Assembly (NCBI RefSeq): GCF_005239225.2
Contig: NC_133299.1
Coordinates: forward strand, 3,786,967 to 3,850,966
Reading direction: 5' to 3'
DNA: 64,000 nt
Source: Populus alba
Taxonomy: Eukaryota; Streptophyta; Magnoliopsida; Malpighiales; Salicaceae
The stretch's first letter is position 1, and each line of letters begins with the position of its first letter. Positions 48,661 through 60,283 of the stretch are shown here, piece after piece. A program made the translations under genes and the position numbers. A model generated the notes under the pieces. The model ran no database searches, was not told the origin of the DNA, and saw only the letters and a list, made by a program, of their open reading frames with translations.

Positions 48661-51029
48661 TCAAAAATATCCTAAGAATATCTTTATTGTGTATTTGCTT
48701 AGTCCTTTATTTTTACTTGTTTTGCATTTTGTTTCCACTTATCCATTTTACTATATATTTTTATTTCTAATTTTGTTTTTTTAAAAAATAACATTAACAT
48801 CAATTTGATAAGAAAAGTAATCAAGAAATGAGAAATGGATATGAATGCATTGAAAAAAATATTTTTTAAAATTTTTTTTTTAAGACATCAAGAAGAGAAA
48901 ATTAATCGAGAATTACAAAAAGAGTACAACTGGCTGAAATGCATCAAAAACTTGTTTTTTTTTTAAAAAAAAAAAAAAAGTTTGGAAAATATTTTGAAAA
49001 TTAGGTTATAATCTAAGTTATGAAAGTTACCTCATTCTTTATAATGCTTACAGAACAAGGTCTTATGAAAGCTTTGTGTGGTAAGCTAGTAAAGAAAAAG
49101 AAGGAGAAAGCTTTTAGAAAACTAATAAAAGAAAAAAGGATTATCTCAAGGATCCATCTCAGAGAAATAAAAAGTATCATCTCAGGGATCCAAACATTTT
49201 CTTTCTTATGCCAGGCAACCACCCCCTTCCTCCTGCATTTTCTTTCCTTATTTTCATGCATGACATGAATTAATTCATGTCCTGCAACTGTTGCCTTTTC
49301 ACCAGTGAAGGCAAAAATGGGCTAACCCATTTCAGCCCAGCTCATTCTAAAAAAAAAAGATTGTCAGGCCTTCAGTCGACCTTACCCAACCCGACTAGGC
49401 TAAGGTTAGGCCTCAAGACCAAACAGGCCCATCCAAAAAAAAGCAATAAAAAAACTAAAAAAAAATTCAAGGACCATTTTAAAGTCATTTGTGGGTTCAT
49501 CATGTATTTTTTTTCAACAATTTTGTTTAATATAGGGTTGTAGACTTTTACAATAAGATACAGACTGATATAAAAAACATCTGATTTTTCTTGAAATTTC
49601 AAAAAAAAAAATTCATTTTGAAAAAAAAAAATATTTTATTTTCGTGCATATGCCAAATCCTAAAGGTTTTTCATGTATATTTTCTAAAAAATAATAAAAT
49701 CATATTTTTATCATGTTTTAAAAATACAAAATGGATATTATAACTGGTTTATAATTATCCATTAGGGTTTAGCCAAAATACCAAAAATTTCACAACAATT
49801 AGTTTGTTATTCGGAGCATTAGGATTTAGTTGTAAACTTTAATATTTTGGAGTACAAAATTACACTATAAAATATATCTTTAAGTATTAATGATACAAAA
49901 TAGAAAATAAACTCAACGCTAAATTTGAGACATAGAATGGTTAGGATTTAACCTTATAAGGTAGAGACTTCATCACGAAGGGAGATATGTCTTGAACCTT
50001 TAAAAAAACCAATGAATAGAAACATAACCTAGAAAAATAATCAATCAACAATGTAGCTTACCACAAATAGAGTGTACTGGGGTGATGCGTCTTCCCCTTA
50101 CACAGTTAGCCTTCTTATACATACTCTTACAAACCATTAGATTTTCTAGTAACCATAATATTAGGTGGTGACGCTTGAACTCTATAATCATAACTTTATA
50201 ATTAAACCCAAAACTCCCCTTCAATTCCAGGAGGCAGCTCTGTCACGCGACGTTGTGCACGTCACGACAATGCACATGCAAATTTCACAACTTGCAAATA
50301 AACATCAACACACATTAAAATTCACATTTAACATATAAATTTCACAATTCAAAAACCACATCAACACATGTCAAATTTCACATTCTAAACCATTACACAT
50401 CGAATAAACCTGATGCAACCTTATCCTCACAACCCCATCATAGGGTATTGATTCTGGTCTTATTCCACCATAAAAATAAATTTCGCAGCGCTATCATACC
50501 TTCAAGGTTGTTGCACAACGGGCACGAACCCACAATACTTCAAATATTCTACAACCAAAACAATTCACAATCAATCTCAATCAACAAATATTTCATCATA
50601 ATATTCAACAACATATTAAAAAATTATTCAAATCTAAATATTTTATAACAATATCATAGAATTAATAATATGTTGATTTTTTTTTAAATAAGGAATAAAA
50701 TGCACAAGGGATTTAAGATTAACCTTTGAAACTATTGGGGTTGTTTATAAATAGCTGTAACAAAGGTTTTCAACTATTGGAAAATCTTGAAATAGTAGCG
50801 GCAATGGGGTTCACGCTCCACTCTATTGTTGGCACGTGGATTCATGTGCCATCACTTGTTCAAAGATGCCACCTAGCAGATTGAATACACCTCTCTTTCT
50901 TCTTCACTTCCTCAATAGCGATGTAGCAAACAAATATATATAGAGGAAGATCTACCTATGTTAAAGTCCAAACCTTCTTTTGATTCTCTCTCTCTATGTT
51001 GATGTTGTTACCATTGGTTGTTATTGTTA
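48661..51029. other. Sequence between the two long repeats, no gene seen
   Basis: 49320-49435 has ggcct-rich phrases. 50130-50300 has ttaggtggtgacgcttg and gtcacgcgacgttgtgcacg, which remind me of Gypsy retrotransposon untranslated sequence, so 47.8-51.7 kb may be one decayed LTR element. No integrase, reverse transcriptase or gag motif is visible, so it is not called. Confidence 0.35.
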
Positions 51030-51660
51030 TGACAATAGTACTACTAGATGAGCAATGGTCATGTTGAGATGGAGGGAAGAAGGCGTGTTGTGGTAATTAA
51101 TGGTGTTAGACGTTGGTCAATTTGAAGGGAGAGGCTATTGGCTATTGTGGGTTCGACATGAAGGAGCTATCTTCATGGATATAGTTTGTTGCTGACATTG
51201 ATGTAAGGAGAGCTTATTTGCCATAAAAGTGTAGCTGTTTGGTTGTGTATATATCAGAGGGGGTTGCGTTGTTATGCTTTTGTGGTATTGCTATTGACAA
51301 TGCTCATGACCGTAGTGGTGTTAGCCAAAAATGGGAAAGAGAGAAAAGAGTATCAGTGGGTTAATTGTTTTGTATCTCTCAATTTTCCATAATAATAAAA
51401 AAAAAGGGTTGTGTTATTTTATTCTTTTATTTTTGTTTCCATTTTTTATTTCCCTCATTTTCTTGCTATATAGGCACATTTCTTTCTCATAAAAGAGAGT
51501 TGTGTTATTTGATTCTGTTTTCTTTTTGTCCCCCTCCTTTTTCTCACATTTCTTTCTCTTGTATGTAGTTTTTTTTTTTAAAAAAAAAATGGGTAAAGTT
51601 TTTCATATGAAAAGAAGATGAGCCTCTCTTTATAAGAGAAACTAGATAGATTGCTCGTGC
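51030..51660. repeat. Long dispersed repeat, copy 2
   Basis: Direct-orientation partner of 47790-48660, about 3.2 kb away. Blocks are in the same order, but this copy lacks the internal tandem duplication. Diverged, roughly 75-80% by eye. Confidence 0.65.
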
Positions 51661-51734
51661 TTAGCCGCAGGCTAGATAATTGTTTTTGCAACATAAAAAA
51701 AATTGCTAAAGTGTTGTTATTATATTCTAAATAG

Positions 51735-51765
<31 letters not shown>

Positions 51766-53399
51766 CATGACTTGATATCATAAAAAAGAAGCTAAAAAAA
51801 ATATAATTGTCAATCCTCATGAATCAAAATATAGAATGATGAAATCATAAAAAAAAATCAATAAAGAAAAGTACTAAAAAACAAAACACCAGCAAAACTA
51901 AGTGAGAGTGTCAAAACCACAAGAATGATCACGTGGATAGGATAACCAAATAGAAGGCAAAAATTAAAAAAAAAAAAAAGGTTTAATTTTAAAAAGAAAT
52001 GAATTTTGAAGGACAAGATTAAAAAAAGAATAAAAAAAGCAACTTCAAAAGAAACCTTAAGTCACCCGAATAAACAAAGTTCCTTTTTAAAACAAACAAG
52101 CTTCAAATGATGTAATCAGTAAAGAAAATGATATCAACCTTGTGTAAACTTTTCAAACCCATCACCCTAGACACTGATTAAATTGGAAGCATCGTATCTG
52201 GAAAGCAACTATTTTAAAACTTGGCTCGACCTGAGGGTTTGACCTATGACTGTCAAAAACCCGGGTTAACCCATGTTTTAGTTAGCCCAAGGAAAATCCA
52301 ATCAAAACAGGGTTGAAGCTTGTTGACTATTTTCTCTTTGTTTTTTTCTTTTTCAACATGGTACCATTTTTTGATATTATATATAAAAAAACAAAAGAAT
52401 TTGGTTGGCTTAGTTTAACTCAAATCTACTCACTTAACCCAATGACCCGATCATTGTACTAGATTGACTAGGAGACCAAATCTCAATAATTGAAATGTCG
52501 AATGATGAAATAAAAAATAAATAAAAGATAAGAAATAGCAATCAAGAGATTAAAGACCTCATTTATAGAAACAAAATTGATAGGACAAAGAAAAATCTTG
52601 AATTGAAGGCCAAAAGTGAAAAAAAAATCAAATTAACAAATGAATACAAAAAAAAAAAAAAAAAACCAATTTCCAACTAACCCAATGATAATGGATGAAA
52701 TTAAAAAAAAAAACATAATAAAAAATAACTAAAGTCAACCTAATCCAACCTTTAGAATTTTGTAACATGGAACATGAAACTGAATTACAACATAAAAGTC
52801 AAACTTGAAAAAAATAACAATGTAAAACTCATAAACAACCAAAATAATTAGGCATGAACTTGAAAATACAAATAAAAAAAATGAGTTAAAAAATATAAAT
52901 TTAAAAAGAAAAGAAACTAAATTTGACACAAAAATAAAATAAAACTAAATCATAAAAGATGAAATTGAAAAATAATTTTGAACAACTAAAAATAACAATA
53001 AAAAAATAAGAACTTTATTTAATATAAAAATAAATTGTCAATGGATGAAATTCAAAGATAAATCAATTTAATAAAGGATTCAAGATCAAATAAATCAAAA
53101 TTAAAAAATAAGAAGCAAATCTAATATAAAAACCAAGTGCAAGTGAATGAATTTGAAAAACAAAACTTGATAAATGATTCAAGACCGGATACACTTCAAT
53201 TAAAAAAATGATGATCAAATCTAGTATAAAAATCAATTGTTTGAGGATTAAATTAAAAAAAAAAAAAAATAACTCAATAAAAGATTGAAGGTCAAATACA
53301 TTACAATTGAAAGAATCATGACTTAATTTAACTTAACAGATAAATAGTCCAATCTTATTTTTTTGCAATGGGTAGTACAATTTTCTAGGAAAAAAAAGG
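51661..53399. other. Intergenic A-rich stretch with decayed repeats
   Basis: An A-tract of about 34 lies at 51736-51770, with other poly-A runs. 52195-52480 contains acccgggttaaccc and caatgacccgatcattgtac phrases related to the repeats at 31.7 and 45.7 kb. No gene seen. Confidence 0.5.
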
Positions 53400-53570
53400 A
53401 AAGAAGGGATGGAAAAACCCCCTATCCGAAGCACTTCACATGCCTGCTTCAGCACACAAAAGGGTGGCGAGACATATCAAACACCATCCTGGAAGGCGAC
53501 ATTCGGTTATGTTTTGATGTCAACACGCTCCACTCGAAAAGCGGCAGCACCAGCCATTTTAAAATATAAA
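53400..53570. repeat. GC-richer island of about 165 bp, probable dispersed-repeat fragment
   Basis: Clearly richer in G and C than its A-rich surroundings. It contains cgaagcacttcacatgcctg, gtggcgagacatatcaaaca and cgctccactcgaaaagcggc. I believe I have seen this phrase repeatedly in woody-plant intergenic DNA, but no function comes to mind. Short frames on both strands are broken. Confidence 0.45.
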
Positions 53571-54454
53571 TCATATTACACACACACACAAATACCAAAT
53601 TATCCTTAACTTCATCAAATGTTAACAACAAAATCATATTAAAATGACAAAAATCCATCCTATTGTATAGCCTTACTTTTTAAAACCCAAAAAAGTAATT
53701 TTATATTTGCACTATTTCAAACTTTCAATAGAAAAAAAAAATAAAAAAAACCCTCAACATATGTACACCACCGTAAAGAACATGGCTGTAACATACTGTT
53801 TAATTGTTTTTTGGAAAAGACAAGAAACTTTCAATCCATAGGTTAAAGCAAATTAATATTTAGATCCAAACAAACTACTAATCATTCTTTCATTATAAAT
53901 ATATTTCAAAAAAATATAAAAACTTAACCTTTAGCAAGTTTTTTTTAGAAAGACAACTTTATTTTTATATTGTTTCAATCATTTGTTAACTTTTAATTTT
54001 TTTATAATAAGTTTCAATTTTATATTTTTTTTACCCCTTATTTCGAGAAAATGCTAAAATATCTCTTTTATCATTTTTTTTTTTATTTATTTTATAGATC
54101 ACCTATCTAGTTTGCTCTTTATTTTAATTTTTTGATATTTTAAAATTTTTTTTTTCAAAAAAACAAGCATTCAAAAAATATAAAATAAATATGTGAATGC
54201 TTTGAAAACATGTTTTTTTTTTTAATTTGGATTTTTAAAAAAAAAATCAATAAGAATAAAGAATAATTAACAACTACAAAAACAAAACAAAAAAATATCA
54301 TCAAAATGCATAAAAAACAACTTTTTTTAAAAAAAAAAAAATATTTGCTGTTTTTCGAGAATAAAGTTAAAAGTTAAGTCATGAAAAACAATCCAAACAT
54401 TCCTTAAACACTAAACACATCCAAGTCATACATACAAGTAGTCTAATACTCTAT
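53571..54454. other. Intergenic AT-rich stretch, no gene seen
   Basis: Contains a short (CA)n near 53577-53589 and long A/T tracts. Nothing recognisable. Confidence 0.5.
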
Positions 54455-54560
54455 CTTCGAGATGTTGCCAAGGATTGAATTGCTGCTTCCACAGCTTTTG
54501 CTTGCTGCGCGGTACCCAGTAGTCGTCCATGTGCTTCACAACAATTACACCTCAGTCAAC
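54453..54560 (-). other. Coding-like segment downstream of the NAC gene
   Basis: Read on the minus strand, one frame gives CEAHGRLLGTAQQAKAVEAA and then IQSLATSRR before TAG, with balanced base composition unlike the flanks. An AG precedes it (near 54556). It could be the last exon of an alternative or separate transcript, or a captured fragment. I do not recognise the family, and no partner exon was found nearby. Confidence 0.3.
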
Positions 54561-54974
54561 TCTTAGAATATGGCTTTTCCCTTTAGCCAACATCATTAGC
54601 ATTAAGTTCAATAATTACTAATTTGAACACCTAAATGGTGGCAAACACCATAGAAGAGCACAAAATCACCAGAAAACCCCATTTCCACCACACCACAGTA
54701 GCAGCTCCTGGGACTGATCTCTCGAACAACACAGAATCAGACGTAACAGGACCATAGCCTTGCGATCCTTCAAGTCAAGCCCTGAAGATTTTCATATGCT
54801 TCACAAACCCGAAAATTAAGGCTGAACTCCTTGCACCCCTAAAGCAATACTCAAAAGCTAATTTCATTCCGCTGAAGAAAACGCTGGAAATACCAGACAG
54901 CTTCACCCAGAAAATGGGAGACACAAAACTTGCAAGTGATTTTTATTGGTGGAAGCTTTTGCTCCACCATGTCT

Positions 54975-57900
54975 TCATAATCGGTCTAGCCATCCAAGGA
55001 TACTTTCCTGAGAGCCAATCTGCAGATCCTGTGGAACATATTAGAAACTGAAGATCATACCATTAGTGGAATTAAAATCAACAAAATGATGAAAAAGGGT
55101 AAGATTTGAAGCTTACAGCAAGCTGGAAATCTGGTGGAGTGTCCAGCTCAAGGTTCTCCAATTCAGCGATTCCACAAGGTTCGTCATTGTTTCCATTCAC
55201 TTCGTTTGTATTGTGTGCCATGCCAGTGTATGAAACACGGTTTACCCCTGAATTACTTGGAACACGAGGAGCAGAAACAAAAATTTCATTGCATAACAGA
55301 GAATCATCTAAGGCACTGAAATCAGAGTTTTCAACAGCCTGAGATTCACCAGCAAACCATTCAGGGAATTCCACATCACCCTCAAGCTGAAAAACATGTG
55401 CTGGGACATCAGGTGCTTCTTCCTTAATCACATTGTTCTAGCCACACAAAAAAAAAAAAAAAAACTTCAGTAAAGATTGAATTCATAGACATGCCATCGA
55501 AAACAAAGTCCAAATTTATGAATCTGTTTCATTTTCAATATTCAATGAATGAGCTTTAGCTATCGTTTTGAAATTTTTAAATGGGAATATTCATTTTTTA
55601 ACAAGTGAATGACCAAGTAGACATAATGTGTTAATTCTTGCATTAGATGTGCTTAAATCTTTCTCAGAGATGAACTATCCTACACACTCCACAATAGGTA
55701 TATCATATATGCATTACATTATAGAAAAATGTATCAACAAACTAACCAATTTACCTGCACAGCCAACTGCGTTATGTTATCATTGGTAATGTCATCATAC
55801 ATGACAGATTTCGCTGGTCGTGGCGGGTTGGGAGGATTGGAATTAGGGGTCCTTGGACTGGTTTGATGTGACAAAATATCATTATCTTCAATAAGTAGAT
55901 TGTCATCGTTCTTTTCAGTTTGTTTCTGCTGGTAGAAAATTTTGGAAACTAAATATTCACCTTCCTTTTCATCTTCATCAGTACCCAGATGGTACTGATG
56001 CATAACCCATTTAGACTTATCTGGTTTGGACCCCTTCTTTGAACTTTTATAAAGAACCATGATTTTCTTGCAGCCTTTCTGAACTCCATTGTCCATCACA
56101 GGTTTTGTCTTGCCTGTCTTGTGCCAACGGACACCCTCCTCATTGGAACCGACTTCACAGTGGATCTTTCGGCGCTTTCGTTGACCAGTAGCATAAGCAT
56201 TATTTGTTCTGTGAAAGAAATGGACACTATTTCCATCTCTCTTAGCACCTGAAACAAAATTTGGAAATGGTGATGAGAATAATATTTGTGCCCTCCAACA
56301 AAGTTTTATCTAATTACTCTTGTTGACTGAGTTTTTCCAGTTATAAATACTTAAGAAAAAACTAGTCATCATGTATTAGAAGATCATGAATGTATGCAGT
56401 TTTTAGAAGTTCATGTATGTGTTGGTTCATTATATTTAATGAGTCTTTAAAGAGTCACTTAAAACTTCTATGTGAGAAGTGTTTTAGTCACTGCTTAAGA
56501 TCGGAAAATTGTACACACATACAAATGCAATAAAAGTTCTCACTATATTCAACAGTTTCTCACCTTCTGCTGCTGTATATAACTTATCATTCCCAACATG
56601 GAGGGTTTGGATATCTAAAACATGGCCAACCATGGAGTAAAAAGCTCAACAACTCAAACAGAGCAGCAAAGATTAACTTGTAGGATGATTACTAAAATTT
56701 ATAATGGTGAATCAAAAATTAGCCAGCAATAACTAGCAGTGACTATGCCCTACACCCCATACTTGAAAAGGTGTTGGTATTCATGCTGGGAAAAGAATTT
56801 GTCTGAATCTTTCATAGTGCTTGATACACTCATATTCCATGAAAAAAATTGTCTAATTCAATCAAGTGAATTCATTTTGCAGAAATGGCAGTTAAACGTT
56901 CTAAACTGTAGTTATCAACCAGTCATCAAAATGTGGCATTTAGGAAAAACAAGAATAAATATCATGTTTGACAACCACTGACCAGGAAGATTTGCTGGAT
57001 GGGTATAACAAATTCCTTTATCACCATCTAGTGTTGGAATAAACTCATCAATGAAAATGTGAGGTTTGGAATTCCCAACAGCACATTTTGCTTCTAAATG
57101 CTCCAAAAGCTGTGCATCAGAAGGATCAAACTTTACACCAATAGGCAGGCCAGGCCATTCTTGAGTGACCTGCAGATCAGAAGCTCCATGTTAAATACCA
57201 ACAGCAGTGAGATACACCACAGAAATGCACAATCAGCCATAGGTCCATGATGGATTAACAAGCTCCCAGGTAAAAAATGATAATGCACCTCATGTTAAAA
57301 CCACAAAGTTGACTCAGGAAAAGTCAGTTAAATAAAAGGAACAGGAAAGCTGCAGCTTACATCACTGTTATCTATATGACAATGACACTTTGGGCATTCA
57401 CGATTTGCCCCACAGTCTTTGATTTGATAAGCAGAAGATCGAGACACTTTCCTCGCAATTGATCTGCCATCAATAAGCCAAGCCCTGCGAGAATGACACA
57501 AGTCATAACCAAATTAGCAAAGCATAATTTCAAAAATATACCAGAAAGAGATGGCAACAGCGACATTTGTAGCAAAAAACAGAGGATTGTCAGAATAACT
57601 GTGAATGATACCCCCACTCGTTTCAAATAAGAACTAACAATACGACTAGAAACATTACCAACACAAGTAGACATACAAAACCAGTAATCTTAATTGCTGA
57701 AATCATGGAACACAACCAGACATACAAAAGAAGAAAGGGTAAAGAATGGAAGACACATTTTGTTCAAGTCATATCTTAAAAACAAGTTCAAGCAGCTTCA
57801 AGCTTCCAGGACAAGACTACAATTTATGATGAGGTTAGTAGGTTTTCAACAAATTTCAGCGATCCTTTTTAACATAATTTGACCTACAACTATAAAAGGA

Positions 57901-58573
57901 GCACCAGAATTCTAGTCGAAAAGTCTCTCCTAAGTAAGATACTGTAGCTCCTCCAATGCTTTTGGGTATCAGACTCTTCACACAAGGGAATACAATGAGT
58001 AGCCAGTTCAAACAAATTATCTCCTCTATATTTGGTTTCATCCGACCGTCAAGAAAAAACTAATCACCACTGATGGAAACTCATTGCATTATAATCAATC
58101 CATCAAATATAAACATAAAAGCAGGAAAGTCCTAAGCTTTATGACATCATGCAGGTCCTCCATTCTTCAATTTCTCTTAACTCGGTAGCTCTCGAAAGCC
58201 AGAAAAAAATCTTCACCCATCACAGGAGTACAAAAAAGATTAAAAAAAAAAAAAACACACACTAATACACGTATTTCTTTACCAAAATTAGGCAACATTT
58301 TTTCATTTATCCCAGGAGTACAAAAATAGAAAAATCCAAGCCAAACCCACATATTAAGATTCCAAAAAAAATTAAATGAATCTAGAATAAGGGACAAAAT
58401 TAGTCCATAAGTTACAAACATTTGATTTTTCTTCATGATTTCCCACCTTTCAATCAAAAGAAAAAAACCCACAATTATTTTTTTGTAAAAAAGTGTTGAT
58501 TTCTTCATCGGAAACCAATTTATGTAGAAGCTTATTAAGCACTCCCTCATTAAAATTAAGCTTACCTTGCCAT
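54975..58573 (-). CDS. NAC044-like: NAC-domain transcription factor, SOG1/NAC044/NAC085 group (NAC044-like)
   Basis: Nuclear transcription factor of the SOG1 subgroup. In Arabidopsis SOG1 is the DNA-damage master regulator, and NAC044/NAC085 are its targets that enforce G2 arrest. Six in-phase exons on the minus strand, 58566-58573, 57361-57484, 56983-57169, 55755-56248, 55117-55437 and 54975-55028, give 395 residues. The start [16 protein letters not shown] is the NAC044-type start, not that of SOG1. ECPKC at 32-36 is followed by the NAC domain (about 45-210): [88 protein letters not shown] and [20 protein letters not shown]. The C-terminus ends [12 protein letters not shown] and [13 protein letters not shown], as in NAC044. 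Only two SQ dipeptides occur in the tail, so the SQ cluster phosphorylated in SOG1 is absent. Coding exon 1 is only 8 bases. Confidence 0.9.
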
Positions 58574-58690
58574 TTCTAGAGAGAGAAAGAGAGATTTCTG
58601 AGTATTTTAAGAGCTCAAAAATCTTTCCCTTTTCTCGACCAGACTCAGTGAACTAGAGAGAGAGTGGGTTTATATCTAGATTGTACGCGA

Positions 58691-58698
58691 GCGGGAAA
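58691..58698 (-). promoter_or_regulatory. E2F-type consensus TTTCCCGC upstream of the NAC044-like gene
   Basis: gcgggaaa on the plus strand is TTTCCCGC on the gene's strand, a perfect match to the classical E2F consensus, 118 bases before the ATG. It would suit a cell-cycle-linked gene. Occupancy is not shown. Confidence 0.45.
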
Positions 58699-58911
58699 AC
58701 TGAGCTTCGGTCTCGCTATGAGAGGCTCGGTTCCCGAACCAGAGCTTCGGGTTCAGAATCTTATAACTAACGAGGTGTGGGCATGACTCTGGAGGGTCCC
58801 AAGGTTGACTGAACCTAAACCCGAACCTATGTTCCGTCAATTAAAAGTCGAGCGGTGGAGGACATCGGAAACCGTGTAGGGTGTCATTTTCGTTATTTTG
58901 TCCAAATTTAA

Positions 58912-58924
58912 CTTGCTCCCCAAG
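58912..58924. promoter_or_regulatory. SOG1-type palindrome CTT(N)7AAG upstream of the NAC044-like gene
   Basis: cttgctccccaag fits exactly the CTT(N)7AAG consensus reported for Arabidopsis SOG1 binding, about 340 bases upstream of the start codon. Six fixed bases match by chance about once per 4 kb, so support comes mainly from the gene it precedes. Confidence 0.45.
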
Positions 58925-60018
58925 CTAAAATAGAAACTGTTAAAACTGAAATTACTGCTTTTTTTTTTTTTTTTAACCGCTGTGGATTCGGCTGCTGAAA
59001 AAGGTTAATTGATTTTTACTTTTTGTAGTAGTGCTTGCCTTTTGGAAGGAAGGGGAGGAATGTTTTGAGAGTACTGTTTATAACGCGCTGAGAGAGAGGG
59101 GTTTATTGGTCTTTAAGTAGATAGTGGATAGATGTCATGTCATGTTGTCATGTCATCGTTAAACTCCATAGAAGAATGAGATTGCCCGATTATTCAGCTG
59201 TCAGAGAGATAGATTTCTTTCCTTTTAAAATTGTTTTTTCTTTAATCAGTGCAGTAATACTAGAGTAATACGTCTTTTCAACAAAAAGATTTAGTTAAAT
59301 AACATAACTTGATTTTATTGTTTTTTTAAAAAATATTTTTTTAATATTATATTTTTAATACATGATAATTATATGCTATGTTTTTAAAATATGATAACTT
59401 AAAATATCATCCTTCGTGAGCATAATATTAATTAAAAATTTAATCAGATTGAATGCATCATATATTATCTATTACTCATTTTGCCCTCTCTTCTCTCCTA
59501 AAAAACTTGTAAAACACTTAAATTTTGTCTTAACATAAATAAAAAATCAAACTTATCCTAATCTCTAAGCATATGTTAATGTTTTTATATTGAAAATCTA
59601 TAATTTCTTTTATTGATACTGTTGTTGTCGTTGTTGCCTCAACCATTCTTGTAGTCCTATAACTAAAGTAAATATATTATATTGCTATTAATTTATATTT
59701 AGTTTGGTTGAAATCAAATAATTGATTAAGTTGAATTTAGGGTTTGTTGAATCAATAATAAATTAGTGGTTAAATGTTTGCCACACTAAACTTGAAACAT
59801 GTGGAGAAAGGCTAACTCTTGATGATATCATGATAGAGAACAAGGTCACTCAAACAGGAGCAAGAGTTGGATTTAATCATGCTATTGATGAGCCCAAAAT
59901 CATCCAATAGATGACGTAAACGTTGATAGATAGATGAATTATATTTGTATATTTTGGGATTACTTGAATATTGTATTATTGAATTATTTTATATTAATTT
60001 TTCATATATATATATATA
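58925..60018. other. Intergenic, no gene seen; far upstream region of the NAC gene
   Basis: 58940-59260 is less AT-rich, with a T16 tract near 58961 and gagagaggg. The remainder is AT-rich and holds no recognised exon. Confidence 0.5.
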
Positions 60019-60261
60019 TGATTAGTAATTAAAAGTGTATTTTTATCAAGGTTTTATATCATCATTTTACACTTGAAGTATCAATAACTCCTTAACTAAA
60101 GCACGTTTTATAATAACAAGTTTGATACTATAAGATACCTTAATTTATGGTAAATATTTATCTTAAATGCAGGCCTATCACATAAATGAAAAGACTGATT
60201 GATGAGTTTAAGTACTGAAATTGAAAGGACAAATAAAGGGTCAAACTTAGAAAAGAGATGT

Positions 60262-60283
60262 TGTTTCAGTTTAAACTGAAACA
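60262..60283. repeat. Perfect 22-bp palindrome centred on GTTTAAAC
   Basis: Both arms (tgtttcagttt and its exact reverse complement) match without mismatch or spacer. It lies about 245 bases inside the left end of the probable solo LTR. Confidence 0.95.

Noticed and set aside
56540..56590. Possible extra exon of the NAC gene between exons 3 and 4
   Set aside because: A donor-like gtgag is present, but the NAC domain is continuous (NLPG-AKRDG) when exons 3 and 4 are joined directly.
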